IMG/VR virus record: IMGVR_UViG_3300037488_000828
Span: 1 to 37,334 of that record
DNA from: a virus
Strand: one strand, 5' to 3'
Length of the DNA: 37,334 nt
Part shown: piece by piece, positions 1 through 5,686 of the stretch
Position numbering within the stretch: the stretch's first letter is position 1
Layout of the letters: each line of letters begins with the position of its first letter
Notes under the pieces: model-generated
What the model was told of the DNA's origin: nothing
Databases searched by the model: none
The model's input: only the letters and a program-made list of their open reading frames with translations
Program-made: the position numbers and the translations under genes

Positions 1-147
1 GAGTTGCTGAATCACCGACTTCTTGAACCGCTCGGTGACATCCATCTCGTTGACCGCGAACTTGCAGGCTTCGATGCGCTCGTCCGCGATGACGCGGTGC
101 ATCTCTCCCAGTTCCCCGACATACGCGGCCCACATGACCATGAATGG
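1..147. repeat. Terminal direct repeat, left copy
   Basis: The first 147 bases are repeated at 37188-37334 with one difference (T at 21, G at 37208). This shows the contig closes into a circle of 37187 bp. The repeat lies inside a leftward gene that crosses the join, so it looks like an assembly overlap of a circular or circularly permuted genome. A short physical terminal repeat is less likely but not excluded. Confidence 0.93.
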
Positions 148-204
148 GTGCGAGGCGGGGAGGGCGAGGCGGGGCTGATCTGCGATGGTGATGAGGTCCG
201 ACAT
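1..204 (-). CDS. Hypothetical protein, N-terminal part, split by the contig join
   Basis: This is the start of a leftward gene that continues at 37187-37098 when the genome is closed, giving a 97-residue protein. The ATG is at 204, preceded by the AGGAAGGAACC ribosome-binding site shared by many genes of this arm. A strong promoter and 5' hairpin lie directly upstream. The polypeptide is soluble and mixed-charge, with no motif that I recognise. The single mismatch between the two copies of the join changes one codon (Lys in this copy, Gln in the right-end copy). The gene heads a unit that continues into the YkgJ-type gene at 37033-36560. Confidence 0.8.
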   Translation of the reverse strand, partial: MSDLITIADQPRLALPASHPFMVMWAAYVGELGEMHRVIADERIEACKFAVNEMDVTERFKKSVIQQL

Positions 205-226
205 GGCGAGGTTCCTTCCTGTTTAG

Positions 227-244
227 GTCGGGGTCAATCCCGAC
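227..244 (-). promoter_or_regulatory. 5'-terminal mRNA hairpin
   Basis: The transcript reads GTCGGG-ATTGAC-CCCGAC, a perfect 6-bp stem with a 6-nt loop. Its first base lies 7 nt after the -10 box, so the mRNA should begin with the hairpin. The same element recurs at 2249-2266 and 7453-7470, and variants at 604-621 and 8519-8536 keep the pairing through G-U changes. Likely roles are protecting the mRNA 5' end or presenting a protein-binding site; both are inference. Confidence 0.7.
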
Positions 245-250
245 GACATA

Positions 251-279
251 AATATACCCTGCGCCGACATAGGTGTCAA
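251..279 (-). promoter_or_regulatory. Sigma70-like promoter for the leftward unit 204 to 36456
   Basis: On the minus strand TTGACA (279-274) is followed by a 17-bp spacer and TATATT (256-251). The spacer begins CCTA and ends CAGGG, as in the sister promoters. Upstream, GTGTC-GCTT-GACAC forms a palindrome overlapping the -35 box, a plausible operator. Confidence 0.88.
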
Positions 280-306
280 GCGACACGGGTAGAAATCGGG
301 AAGATT

Positions 307-582
307 TCAGATCTGCTCCGAACACCGCGGGCAGAACCAAAAGTGTTCGTCGGAGAACGAGTCGTGCGAGGTGACAGCATCCTCGTTGAGGGCCGCTTCG
401 TGGCAGCAGTCGCACTTGATGGTGTCGAGTGCTTCCAAGATCCCGCACTGCAACTTGTACTGCGCGTCGGTCAACTTGATGCCGTGCAGGTTGCGCGAGG
501 CGTTCTCCATTGCGATGAGCCGCAGGATGTCGCGGCGTTCCTCGACGGAGAAGAAACAGGCGGTGTGATTTGACGGGTTCAT
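307..582 (-). CDS. Small zinc-ribbon-like hypothetical protein
   Basis: A 91-residue product of unknown function. The start is the ATG at 582, chosen because AGGAAGGAACC sits just upstream and a promoter-hairpin cassette precedes it; a longer in-frame extension would read back through that promoter. The C-terminal half carries CDCC at about residues 56-59 and CPRC at about 85-88, two Cys pairs spaced as in a small zinc ribbon. It is alone in its transcription unit. The N-terminal half is helical and charged. It could be a zinc-binding adaptor or a host-takeover protein, but nothing in the sequence decides this. Confidence 0.72.
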   Translation of the reverse strand: MNPSNHTACFFSVEERRDILRLIAMENASRNLHGIKLTDAQYKLQCGILEALDTIKCDCCHEAALNEDAVTSHDSFSDEHFWFCPRCSEQI

Positions 583-587
583 TGTAG

Positions 588-674
588 GTTCCTTCCTGAT
601 GTGGCCAGGGTCATTCCCGACATAGGAAATATACCCTACGCTTGAATAGGTGTCAAGCGACACGGGTAGAAATC
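588..674 (-). repeat. Dispersed promoter-leader cassette, copy B
   Basis: This cassette has the same order of elements as copy A. The hairpin is diverged: the transcript reads GTCGGG-AATGAC-CCTGGC at 621-604. All six pairs survive because two positions became G-U pairs, which favours an RNA-level role. Confidence 0.85.
628..656 (-). promoter_or_regulatory. Sigma70-like promoter for the 582-307 gene
   Basis: On the minus strand TTGACA (656-651), a 17-bp spacer reading CCTATTCAAGCGTAGGG, and TATATT (633-628). The spacer is identical to that of the promoter at 2272-2300. Confidence 0.88.
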
Positions 675-695
675 CCGGGAAGATCGGTGGATTTT

Positions 696-1055
696 CTACA
701 GATCCTCGCCGCGCTCGACCTGACGCTGCGACCAATCATCCTCGTCAAGCACGGGGTAGTCTTCGTACCGCTCCGCGACTTCATCGGCCTTCCGGAGCGC
801 ATCGACCGCGTTCTTGTGGATGGCAAGCCACTCGACCCAACCGACGAGGAAATGGTTCTCACGCACTACGACCACGGTTTCGTCGTCGGATTCACCGCCG
901 ACCGATTCCAGTTGCGAGAACCAGTTGCTCTCTTCAAGGCTGTCGCTGTCGCGGTGTCTTCCAATCTTCGCCGCGTAATACTCGTGCCACTCCGCTCCGA
1001 TGTAATGCTGCGGACGGGTCCATAGGGTCAAGTGCTTTGGGGTGTAGGAAGTCAT
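696..1055 (-). CDS. Conserved phage hypothetical protein
   Basis: A 119-residue acidic protein of a type I recall from many tailed phages, with the features YIGAEWHEYYAA near residue 18, DSDSLEESN near 37 and EDYPVLDEDD near 98. No function is known to me. The ATG at 1055 has no Shine-Dalgarno site. It lies only nine bases downstream of the U-run of a strong rho-independent terminator, and I see no promoter between terminator and start. Expression may therefore depend on read-through, or initiation may be unusual. A longer start is unlikely because the upstream sequence is the terminator itself. Confidence 0.75.
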   Translation of the reverse strand: MTSYTPKHLTLWTRPQHYIGAEWHEYYAAKIGRHRDSDSLEESNWFSQLESVGGESDDETVVVVRENHFLVGWVEWLAIHKNAVDALRKADEVAERYEDYPVLDEDDWSQRQVERGEDL

Positions 1056-1064
1056 GGCATTCAG

Positions 1065-1102
1065 AAAAAAAGGCCGGGGTGGGCGCGTGGCCCACCACAG
1101 CC
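1065..1102 (-). terminator. Rho-independent terminator after the 2230-1124 unit
   Basis: On the minus strand a stem GGTGGGC-CACGC-GCCCACC (7 bp) is extended by five more outer pairs after one mismatch, and is followed by seven U. It lies 22 bases after the stop of the 43-aa gene and immediately before the 1055 start. Confidence 0.85.
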
Positions 1103-1123
1103 ATGGTTAGGAAAGAAACCGTG

Positions 1124-1255
1124 TTAGGCGGTCCACTCGACCACCCAATGTCCCGTGTGACGATACAGACGGACCTGCATCGCTCCCGTGTTCTGCAAGG
1201 CCCGCTTGAGTGCGCGGGCGCGGGAGAGCGAGTCGAACGACTTGGAGAGGATCAT
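1124..1255 (-). CDS. Small 43-aa hypothetical protein
   Basis: A short, basic, single-domain-sized product. It starts at the ATG at 1255, which overlaps the TGA of the upstream gene (ATGA), so translation is probably coupled. The stop at 1126-1124 is followed after 22 bases by a terminator, making it the last gene before that terminator. The middle is rich in Arg, Ser and Leu (SLSRARALKRAL) and the end is Trp-containing (HWVVEWTA). No family is recognised. Support comes from the tight coupling and position, not from homology. Confidence 0.62.
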   Translation of the reverse strand: MILSKSFDSLSRARALKRALQNTGAMQVRLYRHTGHWVVEWTA

Positions 1256-1614
1256 GCACACTCCTCCGCCGGGGCAGGTGCGCCTACTTCCGACTCGTTG
1301 ACCCACCGGAAACTCGGTCGGTCGTGCGGACCTCCGAACTCCTTCGATGCTTCGTAGCGATAATACGAGATCGACTGCATCGGGTGGGTAGGGACGCGCC
1401 GGAGGAACGCAACCGTCTTGGTCGCATTGACGCACTCCCACGACTCATGATACTCGCCGCCGGAGGTAAAAATCCGCGTGGTCGCGCCACCGAACATCCA
1501 CCCTTTGTTGTTCCTGATGTCGTCCTGCATGGCCTGTTGCAGCATCTCGTTGCGGATGCTGACCTTGGACTTGCGGACGCTCCGCATGACCCGAATGGAT
1601 GCCTGTCGCTTCAT
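1252..1614 (-). CDS. Hypothetical protein
   Basis: A 120-residue protein that begins at the ATG at 1614, overlapping the stop of the preceding gene by four bases, and ends overlapping the next start in the same way. The N-terminus is strongly basic (RQASIRVMRSVRKSK), compatible with nucleic-acid contact, and the C-terminus is acidic. There is no transmembrane segment and no motif I can assign. It is the third gene of a four-gene unit driven by the promoter at 2272-2300. Confidence 0.72.
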   Translation of the reverse strand: MKRQASIRVMRSVRKSKVSIRNEMLQQAMQDDIRNNKGWMFGGATTRIFTSGGEYHESWECVNATKTVAFLRRVPTHPMQSISYYRYEASKEFGGPHDRPSFRWVNESEVGAPAPAEECA

Positions 1615-2039
1615 AGTTCGCTCCTCAGAAAGTCGTCATTTTCGATGCTGCAACACTCGCAGACGACGCTCTCCCACCAGTTGGGATTGCCGTGCGATTC
1701 GCGGAAATAGCCTTGTCCGTGACAGATGTTGCATTGCCTGTCCCCGAACCATTCCGGGTAGGTCGCAAACATCCATTGCCGGAAGTCGTAGAACACTTCG
1801 GTTTCGGAGTTCTCGTCAATCTCCGGATTGAGGTCGATGCCGTTGACCACCATGAATGTGTCGGCGTTGATGCGCTCCTTCGGCTCAAGGTAGCCCTCGC
1901 TTGCGAGGATGTCCTTGACTGCCCGGACGAAGGAGGGATCGTTGTCGTCACAGAACACGGCGGTTGCTGATGTCATGTGCCATCGAAACTCGGTGTCCGG
2001 GCATCGCGTGTAGAAGCAGACATAGGAGTAAGGCTTCAT
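1611..2039 (-). CDS. Hypothetical protein with DnaJ-like Cys motif
   Basis: A 142-residue product. The ATG at 2039 is chosen because the AGGAAGG in the end of the upstream gene is correctly spaced; a longer frame upstream overlaps that gene without need. Near residue 103 the protein has CNICHGQGYF, resembling one CxxCxGxG repeat of DnaJ-type zinc domains, and about twenty residues later CECC, which could complete a single zinc site. The N-terminal part has no recognisable fold. Function unknown; zinc binding is inferred from the Cys pattern only. Confidence 0.72.
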   Translation of the reverse strand: MKPYSYVCFYTRCPDTEFRWHMTSATAVFCDDNDPSFVRAVKDILASEGYLEPKERINADTFMVVNGIDLNPEIDENSETEVFYDFRQWMFATYPEWFGDRQCNICHGQGYFRESHGNPNWWESVVCECCSIENDDFLRSEL

Positions 2040-2041
2040 GG

Positions 2042-2230
2042 TTAGTTGCCTTCCTTCTCGTCCTGCCACACCTTGCCGCCGAAGGTGGCGCAGAGCCGCT
2101 TGGCCTCGCCCTCCGTGACACCGATGCGGTTCTGCGAGATGTAGGGACCGCGCCAGTTCCAGTTGCGAGGCTCGTTGCCGAGCATCTGATCTGCGATGGC
2201 GCGGAAGTGGTGGAGTGCGAGTTCGTTCAT
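2042..2230 (-). CDS. Small 62-aa hypothetical protein, first gene of its unit
   Basis: A 62-residue basic-to-neutral protein, rich in aromatic and Asn residues near the middle (NEPRNWNWRGPY). It starts at the ATG at 2230, just behind the conserved hairpin leader and ribosome-binding site. Its stop lies two bases before the next start, and its last codons supply the Shine-Dalgarno of that gene, so the two are probably coupled. No family recognised. Confidence 0.72.
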   Translation of the reverse strand: MNELALHHFRAIADQMLGNEPRNWNWRGPYISQNRIGVTEGEAKRLCATFGGKVWQDEKEGN

Positions 2231-2232
2231 GG

Positions 2233-2318
2233 GTTCCTTCCTGTTTAGGTCGGGGTCAATCCCGACGACATAAGATACCCTACGCTTGAATAGGTGTCAA
2301 GCGACACGGGTAGAAATC
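2233..2318 (-). repeat. Dispersed promoter-leader cassette, copy C
   Basis: Nearly identical to copy A (211-297), one base shorter at the -10 box. It contains the hairpin at 2249-2266, -10 TATCTT at 2277-2272 and -35 TTGACA at 2300-2295. Confidence 0.9.
2272..2300 (-). promoter_or_regulatory. Sigma70-like promoter for the 2230-1124 unit
   Basis: On the minus strand TTGACA, a 17-bp spacer CCTATTCAAGCGTAGGG, then TATCTT. It sits between the terminator of the recombination unit and the first gene of the next unit. Confidence 0.88.
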
Positions 2319-2325
2319 TTCCGTA

Positions 2326-2364
2326 GAAAAGAAAAACCCGCCCCCGTGCAGCAACGGGAGCGGG
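2326..2364 (-). terminator. Rho-independent terminator after the recombination unit
   Basis: On the minus strand CCCGCTCCCGT pairs with ACGGGGGCGGG (11 bp, one G-U) around a 6-nt loop, then TTTTTCTTTT. It follows the Gp157-family gene by about 20 bases and ends the unit started at 4273-4301. Confidence 0.92.
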
Positions 2365-2386
2365 CCGGGGCGAACCCCTAGAGGAG

Positions 2387-2896
2387 TCACTTGAGGTTGA
2401 GCCGTTGCCCGCGCTCGCCAAGCGTAGCACCGGGGACTGTAACACCCTTCTCCAGTTCCTCGCGGATGCCGTCCTTGTCGATGGTAATGCTGACCTTCGG
2501 GACGCGGAACGCCTCCGGCAGCGAGGATTCGTCGTTGATGATGACAGGGATCTTGCCGCCGTTGTTCTGCACGGACAACTTGAACCGGGCGGTCTGCACC
2601 TTGAGCCGACCCGTTTCCTTCATCGCCGTCATCAGCGCAAGCCGGAGCCGCGATGCAAGGGCTTCGTCGTCCTGAGCGAGTTTGCGCATCCGCTCCGATT
2701 CCTCGTTGCGGGCGGCAGCGCGGGTTTCAGCCGTCCGGATCAGCGCGGCGTAGTCATCCGCTTTCGCGTCGAACGCCTCGACAAGCAGGGCGGTGTGTTC
2801 CTTGATCGCTTCCGCGGCCTCGCTCGACTCATGCCCGAAGTGATCGAACGCGTCGATCAGCCGCTTCAACTCGTCCGTAATGAGGTACAGGCTCAT
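2387..2896 (-). CDS. Siphovirus Gp157-family protein
   Basis: A 169-residue protein with the layout of the Sipho_Gp157 family. The N-terminal region is a long helical, probably coiled-coil segment (residues 1-100, Glu/Ala/Arg-rich). The C-terminal region has the family features SVQNNGG near 109, a beta stretch IPVIIND, the LPEAFRVPK step and the closing VPGATL. The family was linked to phage resistance in Streptococcus thermophilus. It often neighbours single-strand annealing proteins, as here, with the ERF gene two genes upstream. The start at 2896 overlaps the stop of the preceding gene (ATGA). It is the last gene before a strong terminator. Biochemical role unproven. Confidence 0.85.
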   Translation of the reverse strand: MSLYLITDELKRLIDAFDHFGHESSEAAEAIKEHTALLVEAFDAKADDYAALIRTAETRAAARNEESERMRKLAQDDEALASRLRLALMTAMKETGRLKVQTARFKLSVQNNGGKIPVIINDESSLPEAFRVPKVSITIDKDGIREELEKGVTVPGATLGERGQRLNLK

Positions 2897-3243
2897 TCGT
2901 GTCCTTTCCGGGCATTCGGCCCGATGTTCTGTTCGCCTTCGGCCATCCGCAAACGGAGCAGATGCGCCTCCATCTTCGCGTCATTTACCTCTGCCTTGAG
3001 GCGGGCATTGCAGTCCGCAAGCCGGATAGCCATGTTCTCAATGGCCTTTCCGATAAACTCGTTCTCCTCCCGGCGCGATTCGCGTTCCCTCGCCAACAGG
3101 CTGTCGAGCAGACGCATCCGGTCGCAAGCCGCGATGAACTCGGTCAGCGAGGCTTGGTCGATAAGACCGCCTTCGAACAAGGCGTTGCCCGTATTCGTAA
3201 GTCGGACGATCAGTTCCGTGGTTGTCGGTTGGTAGTCGTTCAT
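2893..3243 (-). CDS. Hypothetical coiled-coil protein between ERF and Gp157 genes
   Basis: A 116-residue, charged and predominantly helical protein (for example RERESRREENEFIGKAIENM), likely a coiled coil. The ATG at 3243 is preceded by GAGGAACCC and lies seven bases after the ERF stop; a longer in-frame start would run into the ERF gene without a ribosome-binding site. Its stop overlaps the Gp157 start. Position suggests a partner in recombination or ssDNA handling, but there is no motif to prove it. Confidence 0.7.
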   Translation of the reverse strand: MNDYQPTTTELIVRLTNTGNALFEGGLIDQASLTEFIAACDRMRLLDSLLARERESRREENEFIGKAIENMAIRLADCNARLKAEVNDAKMEAHLLRLRMAEGEQNIGPNARKGHE

Positions 3244-3250
3244 GGGTTCC

Positions 3251-4027
3251 TCAGAATGGGATCTCGCCCTTGGCAATCAGGTCGCGAAACTTCGGTGGGT
3301 CCTTGATCGACTTTGCCTCGTAGAAGCCCGACTCGTTCCACGACCAACTCAGTTCGATGTTGCTCTCCGCCTTGACATCCTGCAGCATCGACTTCGGTGC
3401 GCTGATCCACGCGGTCGAATGGACGGCGTGTCCGCACAGGAGGGCGATGACATCTCCGCGGTCAACGATCTTTTCGACGCGAACGATATCGTTGCCGGAG
3501 TCCGGCCACTTGCGCGACGAACTCGCCTTCGCTTTTGCTGCGGTCCCGACAGGCTGTGGCGAGAACACATCATCGCGCTTTGCTGCCGGAGCGGGTGCTG
3601 CCGCACGGGGCTTTGGCGGTGGTTCTTTCGCCTGACGATCCTCTTCCGCATCGGTGTCGTCTTCGCCCGTCAGCAAGGCCATCGCGGCCATTTGGTATCT
3701 CCGGAGGTAGGTCACAGCCGCACCGATGTTCTGTGCCGTGGCCTTCTCTGCGAGGGTCATGCCGACCGTGGACTTGACCCATTCGCCGGAGTTGTGGCAG
3801 ATCATGGTCGTGATCGAAACGACCTGCCCTTCCGATTGCACTCCCTGCACGATGGCAAGCCCGTGCTTGGCGAACGGCTCCCGGATCGCGTCGATGTGCG
3901 ATCCGAGCGAGGCGTAGCGGAATCCCCGGAAGTGCGGGTGTTCCTTGTCGAGTGTCGGGTTCTTGACGATCAACTGCGCCTGAGCGAGTGCCGTCACCAG
4001 TTTTGCGATGCTCTCAGACTGCTGCAT
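3251..4027 (-). CDS. ERF-family single-strand annealing recombinase
   Basis: A 258-residue protein. Residues 5-130 match the ERF superfamily pattern: HFRGFRYASLGSHIDAIREP at 32-51, a central beta region with SGEWV at 80-84, and the signature GAAVTYLRRYQMAAMALL at 102-119 followed by the acidic GEDDTDAEED. ERF proteins anneal complementary single strands during phage recombination and genome circularisation. A Pro/Ala-rich linker (135-170) leads to a C-terminal domain of about 80 residues that I do not recognise; it may bind partners or DNA. The ATG at 4027 has AGGAGGAACC upstream. A longer in-frame start would overlap the 69-aa gene and is rejected. Confidence 0.88.
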   Translation of the reverse strand: MQQSESIAKLVTALAQAQLIVKNPTLDKEHPHFRGFRYASLGSHIDAIREPFAKHGLAIVQGVQSEGQVVSITTMICHNSGEWVKSTVGMTLAEKATAQNIGAAVTYLRRYQMAAMALLTGEDDTDAEEDRQAKEPPPKPRAAAPAPAAKRDDVFSPQPVGTAAKAKASSSRKWPDSGNDIVRVEKIVDRGDVIALLCGHAVHSTAWISAPKSMLQDVKAESNIELSWSWNESGFYEAKSIKDPPKFRDLIAKGEIPF

Positions 4028-4035
4028 GGTTCCTC

Positions 4036-4245
4036 CTAGTGGACGCGGACATACCGCATGACGACCGCAAGCAGGTGGTTGTAATCCCCCGCCGTGGCCT
4101 CGTCGTAGAACTTGCGGACATCGGCGGCGTTCGCACCGCCCTTCTTGAGCGCGGAACCGACCGCGCCAAGGATCGAAAAGGCGTTGCCGTCCTTCCCGAC
4201 CAGTTTGACCTTGATGTGTGGATACAGAACGATCTGCTGCTGCAT
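4036..4245 (-). CDS. Small 69-aa hypothetical protein heading the recombination unit
   Basis: A 69-residue protein starting at the ATG at 4245, with GGAGGACAA in front and a GC-rich hairpin and promoter just upstream. The sequence has a beta-like N-terminus (QIVLYPHIKVKLVG) and a helical remainder, with no known motif. It precedes the ERF gene by eight bases. An early accessory recombination role is possible only by context. The longer in-frame version would cross the promoter and the RusA gene and is rejected. Confidence 0.7.
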   Translation of the reverse strand: MQQQIVLYPHIKVKLVGKDGNAFSILGAVGSALKKGGANAADVRKFYDEATAGDYNHLLAVVMRYVRVH

Positions 4246-4252
4246 TTGTCCT

Positions 4253-4269
4253 CCGCCGCTGTGCGGCGG
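4253..4269 (-). promoter_or_regulatory. 5' leader hairpin of the ERF unit
   Basis: The transcript reads CCGCCGC-ACA-GCGGCGG, a perfect 7-bp stem located about 4 nt after the -10 box and abutting the Shine-Dalgarno GGAGGA. The sequence is unrelated to the GTCGGG hairpins of the other units but the placement is the same. Confidence 0.75.
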
Positions 4270-4272
4270 GCA

Positions 4273-4301
4273 ACTATACCCTACTCCGATGCAGGTGTCA
4301 A
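4273..4301 (-). promoter_or_regulatory. Sigma70-like promoter for the ERF/Gp157 unit
   Basis: On the minus strand TTGACA (4301-4296), a 17-bp spacer CCTGCATCGGAGTAGGG and TATAGT (4278-4273). It overlaps the 3' end of the RusA coding region, so the promoter is embedded in the preceding gene. Confidence 0.87.
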
Positions 4302-4736
4302 GCCGACCCGTGGATCTTCCACCGCATCGACTGAAATCGCTGCGCCCGGGGCTTCGCCGGACTCGCACCATCTCCGCTCGACATGAAGCCGAACTACTTG
4401 CCTGTCGTTTCGATAAGCAATGCCCGCGAGTGCATCGCAAACCGCACGGGCGAGTTTGTCGCAGTCCGCATAGCCGGGGCGCGGCGGTGAACTCTTCCGG
4501 ACGCTGCCATCTTTGTGGAGATGAGTGACGGGACGCACCCACCGTGCGGAGATGCTGACTTCGACATCACCTTCATGCAGGGGCATTCGCGCAGCCGCCG
4601 CAGCCGCCGCTACGACCGCCCTCCACGGCATGACGCGCTTGGAGTCCTCCAACATCATCACTCGCCCCGTGCGAAGCCTGACGAGCCGCTTGCTGCCTTG
4701 TGGCGCGGGGATGCCGTGTGCGAAGAACTCAGGCAT
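4281..4736 (-). CDS. rusA: RusA-family Holliday-junction resolvase
   Basis: A 151-residue protein with the RusA layout: GIPAPQGSKR at 8-17, DSKRVMPWR at 31-39, and a catalytic cluster with D91 and D93 (DCDKLARAVCDAL, 91-103) and D111 (YRNDRQVV, 108-115). These match the Asp and Lys positions that bind metal in RusA. The enzyme cuts Holliday junctions and branched DNA to ready phage DNA for packaging. The start at 4736 overlaps the upstream gene by eight bases. It ends the long unit begun at 7430, and its last codons contain the next promoter. It joins ERF as the recognisable recombination toolkit. Confidence 0.88.
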   Translation of the reverse strand: MPEFFAHGIPAPQGSKRLVRLRTGRVMMLEDSKRVMPWRAVVAAAAAAARMPLHEGDVEVSISARWVRPVTHLHKDGSVRKSSPPRPGYADCDKLARAVCDALAGIAYRNDRQVVRLHVERRWCESGEAPGAAISVDAVEDPRVGLTPASE

Positions 4737-4890
4737 CCTTGTGCCGTTGGCCCTTGAGTACGCGGCAGATGCAAGCCGCGCTTACGCCGAACCGCAGAGC
4801 GATGCTCTTCTGAGTCTCACCGGCCTTATGGGCTTCCCGGATCTCGCGCACCTGCTGATGGGTTAGGTACTGTCGCTTCGGCTTGTTCAT
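4729..4890 (-). CDS. Small helix-turn-helix protein
   Basis: A 53-residue basic protein. Residues 9-48 read as a single HTH unit of the resolvase/homeodomain-like type: LTHQQVREIREAHKAGET, then the core QKSIALRFGVSAACICRVL. The start at 4890 has GGAGGG upstream. The first 65 bases overlap the end of the preceding gene in another frame, an unusually long overlap for this genome. It is likely to bind DNA, as a regulator or a recombination accessory beside RusA. Its target is not evident. Confidence 0.7.
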   Translation of the reverse strand: MNKPKRQYLTHQQVREIREAHKAGETQKSIALRFGVSAACICRVLKGQRHKDA

Positions 4891-5113
4891 CGCGGCCCTC
4901 CGTAGACATCGTACCACCTGCGCGGAGCAAGGCTACCTCGCTGTTGAGTCGATCTACCTGATCGCGGAGCCGTGCGATCTCGTCCGCACAGGACATCAGA
5001 AGCCGGATAGGGACGGCGAAGTCGGTCCTTCCGATTCCTGCGCGGACGGGATACATCTCGGTTGCCGCGGCAATGATCCCTCGCAAGATCGGGATGGGGT
5101 CGTCGTAGTTCAT
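4826..5113 (-). CDS. Hypothetical coiled-coil protein
   Basis: A 95-residue product whose start at 5113 overlaps the preceding stop (ATGA). Residues 45-75 (SCADEIARLRDQVDRLNSEV) form a clear heptad-like coiled coil, and the tail is acidic and Pro/Gly-rich. Its last 65 bases overlap the HTH gene in a different frame, so one of the two 3'/5' ends may be less constrained. No function assigned. Confidence 0.62.
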   Translation of the reverse strand: MNYDDPIPILRGIIAAATEMYPVRAGIGRTDFAVPIRLLMSCADEIARLRDQVDRLNSEVALLRAGGTMSTEGRDEQAEATVPNPSAGARDPGSP

Positions 5114-5505
5114 GCGAAGCCCTCCGGCAAGGTTTGGGCGAGTGACCGGGCCGGACACTTGAGCCGCCACACCCGGATCATGCGGGCATGGCTACCGACC
5201 CGGACGCTCTGCCGGAACTCCCCGGTCGGTTCAAACTCGTCGCTGCGGAAGATTGCGCCCGCCGCGTTGCCCAACTGATCGTAGGGGATGCCGCGTTCGT
5301 CCATCGCCCGTGCGACATCGTCGCTTGTGACCCAATCGGGACCGCTTCGCCCACGGTCGATGCAGATGTCCCGTGCGATCTCCCGGGCGAGTGCAACGAC
5401 CTTTCGCCGTGCGCCCGCCGCCATTGCGCGGGCGATGCCATCCTCTTTTCGCCTTTGAGCCTCCGCGAGATCAAACAGGCTGATGCCGACGATTTCATTC
5501 CGCAT
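5110..5505 (-). CDS. Conserved phage hypothetical protein, possible winged helix
   Basis: A 131-residue protein starting at the ATG at 5505 (CGGAGC upstream). It overlaps the CsrA-like gene by 11 bases and the next gene by four. The C-terminal half (WVTSDDVARAMDERGIPY, then GNAAGAIFRS and HARMIRVWRLK) resembles a family of small phage proteins that I recall from many siphoviruses. The helix-then-beta pattern would fit a winged-helix fold. The N-terminal half is a basic helix. Function unknown; DNA binding is a guess from pattern. Confidence 0.68.
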   Translation of the reverse strand: MRNEIVGISLFDLAEAQRRKEDGIARAMAAGARRKVVALAREIARDICIDRGRSGPDWVTSDDVARAMDERGIPYDQLGNAAGAIFRSDEFEPTGEFRQSVRVGSHARMIRVWRLKCPARSLAQTLPEGFA

Positions 5506-5686
5506 GGGCTTGCTCCGTGTTGGGTTCCCGGCGCACCCCGACCTTGCGGGGTGCTTCGATGACGACCTGAGTTCTGGTCTTGTTGCGGGGTTGAAGATGG
5601 ATGTGGACCGGACCATCGGTGGTGTGCAGTATCAGGTGTTCCTTGTCGGAACGGATCGTGACGACGATGCGGGATTGCTCGTTCAT
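5495..5686 (-). CDS. CsrA-like RNA-binding regulator
   Basis: A 63-residue protein that aligns by eye with CsrA/RsmA. The beta pattern and the segment QVVIEAPRKVGVRRE (40-54) match the family's QVRIGVxAPKEVAVHRE, including the Arg-Glu pair that contacts GGA motifs. CsrA dimers bind GGA in hairpin loops and Shine-Dalgarno sites and change translation and mRNA decay. The N-terminal strand is diverged: the usual LxLTRR is replaced by RIVVTIR. The start at 5686 overlaps the amidotransferase stop (ATGA). Most ribosome-binding sites of this arm carry double GGA (AGGAAGGA), so self-regulation of the phage units is plausible. Alternative: an unrelated small beta protein. Confidence 0.6.
   Translation of the reverse strand: MNEQSRIVVTIRSDKEHLILHTTDGPVHIHLQPRNKTRTQVVIEAPRKVGVRREPNTEQAHAE

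Larger units (their letters stand above)
211..297 (-). repeat. Dispersed promoter-leader cassette, copy A
   Basis: This block holds the ribosome-binding site, hairpin, -10, -35 and upstream box. It is almost identical to 2233-2318 and 7437-7516 and related to 588-674. The 40 bases from the ribosome-binding site through the hairpin to just before the -10 box are the same in copies A, C and D. Confidence 0.9.

Noticed and set aside
2405-3235. A 276-codon open frame on the plus strand
   Set aside because: Antisense to the Gp157 and coiled-coil genes, which have motifs and coupled starts.
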